A program made the position numbers and the translations under genes. From Tachypleus tridentatus (lineage: Eukaryota > Arthropoda > Merostomata > Xiphosura > Limulidae), in contig NC_134830.1 of NCBI RefSeq assembly GCF_004210375.1, positions 67,062,326-67,126,325 of the forward strand: a DNA stretch of 64,000 bases. The letters are read 5' to 3'. The notes below the pieces were generated by a model. It saw only the letters and a program-made list of their open reading frames with translations. It ran no database searches and was not told the origin of the DNA. Numbering within the stretch: the first letter of the stretch is position 1; every line of letters starts with the position of its first letter. Shown piece after piece: positions 43,501 through 51,049 of the stretch.

Positions 43501-46500
43501 TAGGGCTGTTGTTTGGAAAACTTTAGTTACTTTTTACATAATGTAAAATCCAATATTAAGGCAGAAATATTCCTGAAGTACATTAAATTTGCATTCATAT
43601 TCTAGTTCTTGACTAGTAGGCAATAATTATATTTTTATAAAATTTTAAAAAGCACTTTAAATTTTGTTATGTAAATTTTGTCAAACAAATGATTTTGAAT
43701 TTCATTACTATTTCATAACAGTCACTTATTTGTGCAAGTTATTATTTGCTCTTTGTTTTGCATTTTTGAACATTTTATTACTATTTTATAATTATTTGGT
43801 CATACTGTACATTTTGTATTAGTTATTATTTATACTTGATTATGAGTTTTTTAAAATGTCACTGTTATTTTAAAATTTAGTTATTTAGTTGTACTTTATT
43901 TTATATAAATTATTTGCACTTATGCATTAAGTGTCTTAAATATTAAGTGAGGAAGTATTAGTGTGAAACTTCATTAATTACAAAAGTTATTTCCAAAACA
44001 TCACAAATTTTTATAAATGTATAGTTTTGTAATTCGTTAATAGGCATGTAAATAGCTCCACAACTTTCATGTATATACTGCCAAGGAAGTGTAGTAATTA
44101 TTTTCAATATGTATAATGAGAAAATACAGTTCAAGAATGAGCTTTATAGTTGTAACTGCTGTGTACAGGTAGTTGTACCAAGGATAGTATGAATAAATTA
44201 AACAATTTTTACAATAATCACATAAAAGTTTCTTTTAATGAACATGATTAAAGTATTACATGTTTTAAAGAAGACCTATAAATGACAAGAACATATTTTA
44301 TGTACCTATTAATATCATGGATGAAAATGATAAAATTAGTATCAAAGTGATGAATTATTTTACTATTAAGTGGAACAGTATTACCATAAGTGAGATACTA
44401 AAATGATAAATATGCATTTACTGCAATGTAATTTTCTTCATTTTCTAGAAAGACCTAAGAATTAAATGTAGTTAAAATGAATTATTTAAATTGCTTAAAA
44501 AAATATTTTTGAATTCATGTTTATTGTATAAGCAGTAAATCATGGGAAGAAAGATGATGTGATAGGTCATTTTGGACAATTTAATGTAACACAACTTAAA
44601 TGAAGATTTGCCACAGAAATATAAAGCATCAAGATATGCATTATATTTATAGTCTTGAGAATGCAATTAAATTTTTATAAGTAAGTTGTGAACAGTTTCT
44701 TCCACATGACCTCAAGAAAAAATAGTGTTGTTACAGTCAATGTGGGTATTTGAAACAGTTTGTAGTATAAATTGTGTAATCTACAGGCAAAATATTTTGT
44801 GTAAATGCATAAGCAGTTACAGAGTGCATTCTGCCATGACCTGTTGACTATTGTGTCAATCATAATAATGGTATTAGATATTATAACATGCAACAACTTA
44901 TCAAGGGTTACTAAAATCTCTGTTACAATGCCAATATTCAGTTGAGAAATGGTTGCTGACCTACAGTTATGACAGAGTGTTCGTACCCCTGCGTCCCGAG
45001 TAGGTTTTTGCTCATAACTTAAAATGTATCACAATTGGGCTAATAGACATATAGTATATTATAAATATTACACTAACACACATCTACATAAATTTTTATG
45101 TAAATTAAACGACAAATAAACTGTTTATAAACAAATAACCAAAAGTAGGAGCAGAAAGTGTTTGTACATTTCAGAACGTGTGAAAAAACTGATATTCCCG
45201 AAAAATTTTGTTTAGTTTGGCAAACAAACTACATTATACCATTCCAGAACCAGACACTTGGTTCATAGTTATTGGAATTTAGCCAGCAAAAAATTTATTT
45301 CCAGCAATTTAACGCCGTCTCCGTCATTATCTGCTTGGTCATCATGGCGAACAGGAAACAACTGTCCAGTAATTTAAAAAACTGAATTATTGTAAAATAC
45401 AAGTCTCATGTGTCCCTTTCCAGTATTGCTACACAACTTGATGTGCCAAAATCTACTGTTCAAAGCATAATTGTCAAGTTTAAGCTTACAGGATCAACTG
45501 CTAACCTCCCTCGTTCCAGACACCCCACCAAAATTCCAGAGAGAACCAAGAGAAAGGTTCTCAGAGAAGTTAGTAGGAAGCCTTGTTTAACATGTAATGA
45601 CATACAGAAACTGGTAAGGGAAACTGGGGTTGAAGTAAGCACCTCTACAGTTACACTCTTCTGGGTTCAAAGCATGCCATCCTCGTAGAACTCCATATTT
45701 ATTGCCTGTTCATCTAGAAGCATGATTGAGGTATGCAAGAAAGCATGTAGATAAACCTTTTACCTGTGGGAAGAGTAATCTTTGGTCAGACGAGACTAAA
45801 ATCGAGCTTTTTGGCCACAATGATGTTCACAATATTTTCCATAAGAAGAGGGAAGGAAATTTTCCAAAGAACACTGTCCCTACAGTTAAACACGGAGGTG
45901 GCTTGATCATGCTGTGGGGTTCCTTCAGCTATTCTGGTGTAGGCAGCCTTCACCGTGTCAACGGAATTACAAAAAAAGAAGAGTACGTTGATATAGTATG
46001 CACTGATATCAAGAATGATGCTCAGAACTTGTGGCTTGGGCATCATTGGATCTTCCAGTACGACAATAACCCTAAGCACACATTGAAATATGTGCAATCC
46101 TGGTTGCAGAGGAACCATGTAAGTGTTCTGGAGTGGCCATTGCAGTCACCCGATCTCAACCCAATTAAAAATGTTTGGCATGAGTTGAAGAACAGGGTTC
46201 ATCAGCATCATCTGCAAGAGTTGGAGGTCTTCTGTAAAGAAGAATGGAAGAAAATACCAGTCGGGTACTGTCAAACGATCATGGAGGGCTATGAGGAGAG
46301 ATTGAGCCAAGTAATTCACCTGAAAGGCTACACAACTGACCATTAAAGTAGATGCACAAACACTTTCTGCCCCTCCTATGTTTGGTTATTTGTTTATAAA
46401 CAGTTTATTTGTCGTTCATTTTACATAAAAATTTGTGTAGATGTGTGTTAGTATAACATTTATAATATACTGTACTTTCATTATCCTAATCGTGATACTT

Positions 46501-47790
46501 TTTAAGTTATGAGGAAAAAACTACTCACGATGCAGGGGTACGAACACTTTCTGTCGTAACTGTATGATAATAGACCCACATCTCCAGAAATCATTATAAT
46601 CAGTATTAAGCAGGAAAGATATTTGAGGAACATGGTAACCAAGCAAGATAAAAGTGGCTGCCTCATAAGAAATTTCATTGTGAGAAATGCAGTAAATAAG
46701 GGGCAGAGAACCATCATGCATGAATATGATATCTCTTTGAGGTTCTGAAAATGTGCAATATCTTGTGATAATGTTGTTCAACTATGGCATCCTTGGCATT
46801 ATTTGTTTTTTAAATATCTGCTACGTTTACTGTAGCTATTTGAGCCTCAGAATTTAGCATTATAAGTCCATAGACTTACTTCTATCCCATCAATAGACCA
46901 CTTTTGATGACTGCCAGGGTTTTTCTTCTGTGGCCTATGAATTTTCAGTGGCTGAGATGCAGGATATACCATGGTTAGTTTTAATCAACTACAGTACATG
47001 CATACATTCTTATGTAAACAGTTTTTTGACACCTACTTCTATCTCTGTAATATTCTGAATGGTGTGGTGAAACATGAAAACTTTCTCACCTAGTAAACCT
47101 TAGATACTGTTTGTGCAATATATAGATTCTACAGAGGGTTTCAGCAGCATGAGCACCTTTACAGTGATGTCAAATAATGTTTATAGATACTCTGGAAAAT
47201 TGGCTACAATTCTAATCTGACTTTCTAATTTATCTACTGACAGCAGCAACTATGGATGGCCCACATCTTTTGTTGATCCTGCAAAAGTTAATTCCGGAGT
47301 GCTGCCTTAGTATCATGATTGTTTTGATTATATTGTTCTTCTGACATGACCTGTTGCTCCAATAATAATATTTTCCTCCACTGCTAACCACCGAATAATA
47401 GTTGTTTGTTGTCTCCAGTACTTATAATTCAGTCTTAATTTTGCTATTTCCAGAAAGCACTGGAATGCATTTTTTATAACATTTTATGCAAAAAAACAAA
47501 ATGTTTTGCCTGTGTGATATGGTTTGCCTATTTCAAATACCATACTGATTTTTCACTTCAGAGGAAACTTTGAAAATTTATGTCCAGTATGCACTGATAG
47601 TAATCTTATTGTATATAGGTAGTATTTTTTCAGATTATTTTTCCAATATATATAATATTTTTATTCCTGTATCTCAGGTGCTGAACCTGTTGTGTATGCA
47701 GCATTGTTGCCAATTAACATCACATCTCCAAAGGGTGAATTCATCTGGGAAGATTCTAAAGTTGTGTCATGGAGGAGAAACCAGTGTTAA
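16560..47790 (+). CDS. CBR1: Carbonyl reductase [NADPH] 1-like, complete, eight coding exons
   Basis: Cytosolic monomeric short-chain dehydrogenase/reductase that reduces carbonyl compounds (quinones, aldehydes, ketones, prostaglandins in mammals) with NADPH. The eight exons (21, 82, 179, 113, 126, 142, 64 and 113 nt) sum to 840 nt: 279 residues plus stop, against 277 in human CBR1. Rossmann motif TGANRGIG at 9-16; NNAA at 87-90; structural/catalytic Asn112 in RVNLFGT; catalytic Ser138 in VVNVSSSAG; catalytic Tyr191 and Lys195 in [14 protein letters not shown] at 223-231. The CBR-specific insertion between Ser and Tyr (about 142-188, with EKGWAS) separates it from ordinary ~250-residue SDRs. 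All junctions keep frame and key residues are intact, so it is probably functional. Introns are 1.8-6.3 kb and transposon-filled. CBR1 versus CBR3-like naming is not resolvable here. Confidence 0.93.
17290..17830 (+). repeat. Probable retroelement remnant with hammerhead-like motif
   Basis: At 17,678-17,704 the plus strand reads CTGAAGA, AG, then the 5-bp hairpin AAAGG-TCCA-CCTTT, then GAAA: box, hairpin, box as at 581-612. Overlapping open frames of 111 codons (minus) and 67 codons (plus) show no domain that I recognise. I suspect a Penelope-like terminal region but no RT or nuclease is seen. Confidence 0.3.
18682..18806 (+). mobile_element. tRNA-derived SINE, family 2, full length
   Basis: Begins CCCACCGCTAGTACAGCGG and has a nearly complete tRNA fold: acceptor AGCCCAC (the first bases overlap the target duplication) pairs with GTGGGCT, and the T arm is AGGGG-TTCAATT-CCCCT. 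The body AGATAGCCCAATGTGGCTTT follows, then an A-rich (AAAAAC)n tail. The 11-bp duplication CAGATACACAG flanks it (18,671-18,681 and 18,807-18,817). It is a SINE rather than a tRNA gene because of the tail, the duplication and further copies at 35,197 and 61,889. Confidence 0.9.
20351..21855. mobile_element. Unclassified 1.5-kb element with ~40-bp imperfect terminal inverted repeats
   Basis: The left end CTATACCCCTCTACTGGTAG, continuing GAGGACCACATCCTC, is matched by the complement of the right end: CTATACCCATCAATTAATAG, continuing GAGGATGTATCATCCTC. Within each end the GAGGA..TCCTC segment is itself a small palindrome. The plus strand is markedly T/C-rich from about 20,400 to 21,800, unlike its surroundings. 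Two overlapping 71-77 codon frames near 21,600-21,840 look like composition artefacts. No clear target duplication. Confidence 0.55.
22453..22534 (+). CDS. CBR1: CBR1-like coding exon 2
   Basis: 82 nt, residues 8-34 plus the first base of Ala35. Acceptor TTTTATTTATAG, donor ACTG|GTAAGT. Encodes [20 protein letters not shown] and QGDVILT: the glycine-rich NADPH-binding loop, helix A and strand B. The Asn-Arg in TGANRGIG matches the NADP-binding CBR pattern (TGGNKGIG in human). Confidence 0.95.
22870..23094 (+). mobile_element. tRNA-derived SINE, family 1, internally shortened
   Basis: Starts CCCAGCATGACCAAGTGGTT with a B-box-like GGTTTGAATTC. The conserved TTGGTGGTGATGACTAGTCG and GCAGATAGCCCTTGTATAGC follow, then a (CAAA)-rich tail. 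The segment around TATTCGTTGGTAAAAGAGTA present in other copies is missing. Flanks ATAAATACTT and ATAAATATTT look like a decayed target duplication. Confidence 0.85.
23790..23905 (-). mobile_element. Degraded tRNA-derived SINE, family 3
   Basis: Plus-strand text TTGTTTGTTTGTAATTAAGTGCAAAATTGCACAG..CAATACAGGTATTGAAATCTG..GTGTTAAAAATCTGCAAACTAAC aligns by eye with the family 3 copies at 26,420 and 28,513. It lies directly left of the Tc1 element. Confidence 0.55.
23973..25551 (-). mobile_element. Tc1-like transposon with long IR/DR termini, copy 1
   Basis: 1,579 bp. Ends CACTGCTGGCCAAAATCTTA and (complement) CATTGCTGGCCAAAATTTTA, each flanked by the TA target (23,971-72 and 25,552-53). Inverted repeats are about 200 bp. 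Near each inner end the motif recurs in direct orientation as GCTGGTCAAAAGCTTA (about 24,162-24,178, mirrored near 25,350-25,366), the IR/DR arrangement typical of Sleeping Beauty-like Tc1 elements. Encodes a dead transposase on the minus strand. Confidence 0.93.
24231..25229 (-). pseudogene. Tc1-type DD34E transposase, inactivated
   Basis: Starts [18 protein letters not shown] with paired HTH DNA-binding domains (second one near [15 protein letters not shown]). The catalytic domain starts [16 protein letters not shown] (first Asp), continues through [10 protein letters not shown], then FQQENAVIH and [13 protein letters not shown] (final Glu), and ends NDGCATHY. The second catalytic Asp of the usual QQDN is Glu here, and stops interrupt the frame (for example after the first domain and just before MIWGAF). 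About 333 codons, the usual Tc1 length, so it decayed by point mutation rather than deletion. Confidence 0.92.
26420..26542 (-). mobile_element. tRNA-derived SINE, family 3
   Basis: Reads on the minus strand CCCCAGTGGCACAGTGGTAT then ..TACCTGTGGTGAGCAAAGCA.. then TAGCTTTGTGCTTAAATGC. The head has A- and B-box-like segments. It shares TAGCTTTGTGC with the other families. Ends approximate. Confidence 0.75.
27131..27309 (+). CDS. CBR1: CBR1-like coding exon 3
   Basis: 179 nt: two bases completing Ala35, then residues 36-94. Acceptor GACTTGTAG, donor AGG|GTATGT. Encodes [36 protein letters not shown] and [16 protein letters not shown]. The Arg of TARN is the usual NADPH 2'-phosphate contact, and LDV plus NNAA are SDR structural motifs. 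Confidence 0.95.
28244..28512 (-). mobile_element. tRNA-derived SINE, family 1 (part of a composite insertion)
   Basis: Minus-strand copy with head CCCGGTATGGCCATATTGG, anticodon-loop region CTCATAAT, the standard GGTGGTGATGACTAGCTGCC body and a tail of AAACAAACAAACAAG. The left duplication AAATCACAAGG (28,233-28,243) abuts its tail. The matching copy lies beyond the adjacent family 3 SINE, not next to this element. Confidence 0.92.
28513..28632 (-). mobile_element. tRNA-derived SINE, family 3 (part of a composite insertion)
   Basis: Minus-strand CCCCTCCAGTGGCTCAACGG, then TTTCAATACCCGTGGTGGG, then GTAGCTTTGTGCTTAATTTA running straight into the family 1 head. Its outer end is followed by AAATCACAAGG (28,633-28,643), the same 11 bp that precede the family 1 tail. 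Confidence 0.88.
29728..31260 (-). mobile_element. CR1-like LINE remnant (reverse transcriptase), internally deleted
   Basis: Minus-strand readings from 31,240 downward: [16 protein letters not shown], then [20 protein letters not shown] (around 31,070), then [20 protein letters not shown] (about 30,660-30,600), then [20 protein letters not shown] (about 30,484-30,430), FSDDIKVLD, then [34 protein letters not shown] and [16 protein letters not shown] with a stop near 29,728. This is the CR1/Jockey-type RT order. The catalytic Asp of LDFxKAFDKV reads Asn, FADD reads FSDD, and roughly 60 residues seem missing at 30,258. Confidence 0.85.
32697..32809 (+). CDS. CBR1: CBR1-like coding exon 4
   Basis: 113 nt, residues 95-131 plus two bases of Arg132. 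Acceptor ATGTGGATATAG, donor GCAAG|GTAGTA. Encodes [20 protein letters not shown] and [17 protein letters not shown]. Asn112 in VNLFGT corresponds to the SDR catalytic-tetrad Asn (TNFFGT in human CBR1). Confidence 0.94.
32922..32953. repeat. TA microsatellite
   Basis: GTATATATAG followed by (TA)n, about 32 bp. Other short runs lie at 26,777-26,791 and 39,644-39,712. Confidence 0.9.
34190..35160 (-). mobile_element. Second Penelope-like element remnant (linker and GIY-YIG region)
   Basis: Minus strand: [14 protein letters not shown] (about 34,720-34,680), then [20 protein letters not shown] (about 34,560-34,500), then [13 protein letters not shown]-like text (about 34,350-34,310, across a frame change). 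This is the C-terminal Penelope arrangement, LPYI..I..., GVYKI.C..C...YIGETGR..., KEALLI, with YIGETG mutated to YIEETE. Near 34,205 the minus strand has CCTGATGATGACAAACATTT, a possible terminal motif. Different subfamily from the copy at 4,700-6,680 because the spacing and wording differ. RT not recognised. Confidence 0.7.
35197..35310 (+). mobile_element. tRNA-derived SINE, family 2
   Basis: CCCCCCACTAATAAGTGGG at the degraded head, then the well-preserved AAAATCAGGGGTTCGATTCC, CCTCGGTGGGCTCAGCAGAT and AGCCTGATGTGATTTTG body shared with 18,682. The T arm AGGGG-TTCGATT-CCCCT is perfect. Confidence 0.85.
36695..36820 (+). CDS. CBR1: CBR1-like coding exon 5
   Basis: 126 nt: one base completing Arg132, then residues 133-173, then two bases of Lys174. 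Acceptor TTTTCTTACTTAG, donor TTGAA|GTAGGT (an in-frame TAG follows immediately, so splicing is required). Encodes [20 protein letters not shown] and [14 protein letters not shown]. Ser138 is the catalytic serine; the rest begins the CBR-specific insertion. Confidence 0.93.
38192..38379. mobile_element. 188-bp MITE with TA target duplication
   Basis: Ends CAGGGGTGAAATTCTT and its exact complement AAGAATTTCACCCCTG, 16 bp perfect, each flanked by TA (38,190-91 and 38,380-81). TA targets and CAG-type ends point to the Tc1/mariner/pogo group. The 69-codon frame crossing it is not recognised. Confidence 0.88.
39090..39245 (+). mobile_element. Degraded tRNA-derived SINE, family 1 (body only)
   Basis: Recognisable only through ATTATAAGAGTGACAGCCAA, GGGTTGTGGTGACTAGCTGA and TTAGGAATGGCAGCAAGTAA, which align by eye to the family 1 body in order. 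Confidence 0.5.
39375..39516 (+). CDS. CBR1: CBR1-like coding exon 6 (catalytic Tyr-Lys)
   Basis: 142 nt: one base completing Lys174, then residues 175-221. Acceptor ACTATCACAACAG, donor GCT|GTAAGT, phase 0. Encodes [36 protein letters not shown] and EDLVVNA. Tyr191 and Lys195 form the YxxxK catalytic pair; GW(A/P)S just before is shared with vertebrate CBR1. Confidence 0.96.
39644..39712. repeat. Compound microsatellite (TGTA)n (TG)n (TA)n
   Basis: Runs of TGTATGTATG, GTGTGTGTG and ATATATAT in succession. Confidence 0.88.
40051..40268 (-). mobile_element. tRNA-derived SINE, family 1, truncated at the head
   Basis: Plus strand TTGTTTGTGTTTGAATTTGG (tail complement), CTATCTGCACTAGCCGTCCT and CATCACCACCTACCGCTAAC. 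It ends in GTGACCCTCAGATTATGA, so the first part of the tRNA-like head is missing. Confidence 0.88.
40708..40866. mobile_element. 159-bp hAT-like MITE
   Basis: Ends CAGTGGCATATTTAGG and (complement) CAGTGGAGGATTTAAGG. Interior GGGCTCAGCCCCAGGGACC and TTAGCCCCAGGGCCCAC are GC-rich in this AT-rich intron. The CAGTGGC(A/G)-TA start and GCCCC-rich body resemble widespread hAT-derived MITEs. Flanking octamers AGAGTTAC and AGATTATC match at 5 of 8 positions, a decayed 8-bp duplication at best. Confidence 0.65.
41306..41369 (+). CDS. CBR1: CBR1-like coding exon 7
   Basis: 64 nt, residues 222-242 plus the first base of Gly243. Acceptor GAACTTATTTCAG, donor CAAG|GTAAAA. Encodes [20 protein letters not shown] then Q. 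PGxVxTDM is the SDR motif after the active site that contacts the nicotinamide ring. Confidence 0.94.
43384..43500 (-). mobile_element. Degraded tRNA-derived SINE, family 3
   Basis: Plus-strand TTTAAGCACAAAGATACAGA, then TGGGCCATGTGTGCTGTG, then CAGATTTTAACACTGTATGT follow the order of the 26,420 copy. Borders approximate. Confidence 0.5.
44964..46562 (+). mobile_element. Tc1-like transposon with long IR/DR termini, copy 2
   Basis: 1,599 bp with ends CAGTTATGACAGAGTGTTCG and (complement) CAGTTACGACAGAAAGTGTT, flanked by TA (44,962-63 and 46,563-64). Inverted repeats are about 215 bp. The outer motif GAGTGTTCGTACCCC recurs near the inner end as GAAAGTGTTTGTACATT (about 45,157) and as GCACAAACACTTTCTG on the right, so it is an IR/DR element. 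A different family from copies 1 and 3. Confidence 0.94.
45344..46346 (+). pseudogene. Tc1-type DD34E transposase, inactivated
   Basis: Begins [13 protein letters not shown], then a stop, then the HTH pair ([20 protein letters not shown] and [20 protein letters not shown]). A frameshift lies near 45,650-45,726. The catalytic part [15 protein letters not shown] has the first Asp, [12 protein letters not shown] follows, [10 protein letters not shown] has the second Asp, then [14 protein letters not shown], ending HLKGYTTDH before TAA. The final catalytic Glu (IENVW) is Lys here, so it is dead independently of the stop and frameshift. Its 206-codon open C-terminal half suggests a fairly recent insertion. 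Confidence 0.94.
47678..47790 (+). CDS. CBR1: CBR1-like coding exon 8 (stop codon)
   Basis: 113 nt: two bases completing Gly243, then residues 244-279 and TAA at 47,788-47,790. Acceptor TTCCTGTATCTCAG. Encodes [20 protein letters not shown] then [19 protein letters not shown](T/P)xVYLALLP and GxFxxxxxV are CBR1 C-terminal signatures; the tail is slightly longer than human. Confidence 0.95.
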
Positions 47791-48220
47791 AGAATTATTT
47801 GACTGCAAGTGAAATGTAGTATTTCAAAAAAATTAGGAAAATAATGTCTATTGTGAAGCTGTTAACTGTACATACATGTGTGTATTTGGTTTTTCACAGT
47901 ATAATTACACAATTCATTTAGTGTTGAAAATATTGTATAACTTCAGAAAGTATTTGACTGATTTATTAAAATCAAAAATAACCCAACTTGCCTGAAGGTT
48001 ATATTTTACAGTTAAAGAGCTAAATACTTATCAGAATGACATTCTTGAACTGTTTTTAATGTTACATACAAAGTAATGTTACAGACTAAATAATAATTGA
48101 TATGTGAAAAGGGAAGTTCTAGAACCTTAGTTAAGTATAAGCCTTACTTTTCATTTATATGTAAATTACAGAAAATGTGTTGAATTGGTGAGATTTCTAA
48201 TAAACTCATTTAGTTCGCCT
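47791..48220 (+). terminator. CBR1-like 3' UTR with polyadenylation signal
   Basis: AATAAA at 48,199-48,204, about 410 nt after the stop codon, in CTAATAAACTC. No stronger hexamer precedes it in the likely UTR. The cleavage point would be around 48,215-48,235. Confidence 0.6.
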
Positions 48221-51049
48221 TCTGCTTGCTAAGCCAGTTATTTAAGTATTATGTTAGTAAAATATGGCATAAAAGTACAACTTAAACTTGTATGGTTTGT
48301 GATTTGTTATTATCACTAGCCAATTACCCGTGGCACCAATGCTCACTTGGGTGTGTCAGTAATTGTTAGGGATGACTGTGCATGATGGCTATGAGTGATG
48401 ATTTTCAGCTTTGTATAATAATCTCTGTTGAATTTTTTTTTCTTGTCCAAAGACAAAAGACATTTACTTATCTATTGATGAGCAATGTGCATATGCAATA
48501 TTTTAACTAATGGTAATACTACCTAGATCCTCAAAGACCTTGCACCTTACCTTATCATACACCACTCATTTTATTGTTTTTTTCTTTTTTATTAAGTCCT
48601 GAAAAATTATTTTTTAAAATATAATTTTTCTTAAGGAAGAATATAAAAATGCTAATTGTTTTACATTGTTTGTTTTCCTTTCACTTTGTTACTTAACAAT
48701 GATTTGAGTGGCAGGCAGGGAGTTGCTCATCCTTCATGCCAATGTATTGATGACATTATCTGGGCTTGCAACCAGTTATGGTGTATTTCCCTCCCACCCT
48801 GTCACACATGTGGTTAAAATAACCTTTATGTTCCACCAACAATGACACTGATCACATATTTTGTACCATATAAAATAAAACTTCCAACTGCATCTACAAA
48901 TTAAATAAATGTGAATAAATAGGTCAGGTTGAGTGTTTTGAAAAAAATTATATTCAGTAGAATATAAAATAGTTGAATTTTACATCAACTGTTTTCTTGA
49001 ATCTTAAAATACACCAACAAAGAACCGGAAATGACATAATAGATAATACAAAACTGTTTTTGATGCTATTCGTCCATTTGTAGCTCTGTTATTCGTGAAA
49101 AACAATTATATCTATGTGTGATGTACTGATTACATGTTTGTAAACAAATAACACTACTTCAAGAACATTTTTCCAAGTTTTTCTCAATTTCTGGCCACAA
49201 ATGACAGTTGATTACTTGAATATTCAGTAAATACTTGAAAAACTGATAATACAGAACTGTTTCTGTTCATCACTTTACAACTATGTAAATATCAAATGTG
49301 TGTGTGACCTCTTCACCTTTGTTTTACTCCACTACATGCAGTAAATTAAGCTGCCCATTTTTTTTTCTGTACATTCAAATGGAGAAAAAATAAAGTTATT
49401 CATGACAGGAAACAGAAGTGGAGCAGGAAAATTGTGACCCCTAATGCAGATTTACATGCACACAGGATAAAAATTTTGCAAAGTTGGGGGTTGCACATTG
49501 TGTAATAAAAACGTTTTTTCAGTATCATACTTATTATCAAGGGTTTCATTATTGTATGATGATAATGGAACTGAAATACTTTAAGTCAGATATTTTAACA
49601 GTTGCCAATGTATCGTTTTTTTCCACATATGCTTTTTGTTTGTAGCTGAATTATTGATTAGTTAACAACCTCATATTTTGAACATGAAAACACATACAGG
49701 CTTCTAATAAGAGCAATATCAAGAACAATTATCTTGTGTAGAATAAAAGCTGCAGGTACAAGTTTATGGAAGCAAATAAACAGTTAACAACTTTTTCAAT
49801 CCCCTCCTCCTCTACAGCACATATTTTTACTTATGTAATGACCAAAATAATGCATGAAACTGAAGGGTAGAATCTCAAAACAAACTTATCAAAAGTAAAT
49901 TTACCTTAATTCTGTTTTGATACATTCTTTAGCAGTGTACTGTGAATTAAACAGTATCTGGCACACAGGTCAACCAAATGATGTTTGTACACTGAAATGC
50001 TGCAAAGTTGCAGCTGTGGACATCATTCTTGTACTAGGTACCTCACAAATGTATTAACCCAGAATCAACACAGCAGTTTTATGCTTGTGTGAACAAATGC
50101 AACACTGATTTGGAATTAGTTCCACTGTTAGTTAATGACACTTTGAGCAACTGTAACCAGTCTTACAACAACCTGCTGGATTCAGCCAGCTTCCATTCAT
50201 CCAATAACTCTCCACATGAGAAATAACCAAATGTTGTCTGAAGTCTAGCAATAGTGCATTAACAATTTAGTCAAGGAGCCAGCACCATGAAAATCAGTTT
50301 TCCTCTACTTACAGGAATAAAGGAGAAAAATGGAGATGACTTAAGAGAGATCACCCCTGGGTAGTGTAAATGAGTAGTAATTCAAAATTTGTGTGGTCAG
50401 GGCAATTTTTTAGAGGGTCAAATTAAAATATCTTTGTATGAAGGTCCTGTGGTTTTTGTGACCATTAAATGTATCTATTTTCCACATGTAAATTAAATCA
50501 AGAAAGAAATTTAATTGGAAAGCTTAAAAGTTAAAGTATAATAGAAGTGTAACACAGGAATAGTTTTTAGTGGGCATTGGTTTCAAAATGTATGACCCCT
50601 GTACATAGCTAATAACTGTATCAAAGGAAATCCTTGTGAAATTTGACCTATAGCTATCTATTCAGTTGTATGTTCAATCATTTGTGTTATTTCCCATAAC
50701 ACAACGGATAATATTTAAAAAAAAAGTGTTTAAAATGTCACAAAAAAAAGATATCTTTTTAACTCTGCATACATGGGTTGGTTAAAATGATTGGCCTTGT
50801 ACCAATCATGTAACTATACATATTACAACTCCAATTATTCTCTGTTTATCTTCATAATCTGGCAAGCTTTTAGCAAATATTGGAGGCCTTTTGTGTACAG
50901 AAACACAAAAATTCTTTAATTCAGAATATTTACTAAATTTTACCTGTGAATTTATGGAGTAAAATACTTTTCTCATCTTCATTTTCATTTCATAACCTCT
51001 GGAGCTTCCTAAATAAATATAAAGGTTTTTTTAATTGAAACTGTATACT
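48221..51049. other. Intergenic, no confident gene
   Basis: AT-rich. Around 49,900-50,390 there is less biased sequence with broken open text (LVPLLVNDTLSNCNQSYNNL in one frame), possibly an upstream part of the relic at 51,050. Nothing definable. Confidence 0.45.

Larger units (their letters stand above)
41370..47677 (+). other. CBR1-like intron 7 (6.3 kb)
   Basis: Largest intron; holds a Tc1 element (44,964-46,562) and a weak family 3 SINE (about 43,384-43,500). 41,370-43,380, 43,500-44,960 and 46,905-47,670 are AT-rich without features; 46,800-46,905 may be another decayed SINE. Confidence 0.75.

Noticed and set aside
46800-46905. A further family 3 SINE copy
   Set aside because: Only one segment (TTTAGCATTATAAGTCCATA) resembles the family; too short to claim.
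50806-50988. A 60-codon minus-strand frame with moderately balanced composition
   Set aside because: No similarity recognised, no splice partners found.
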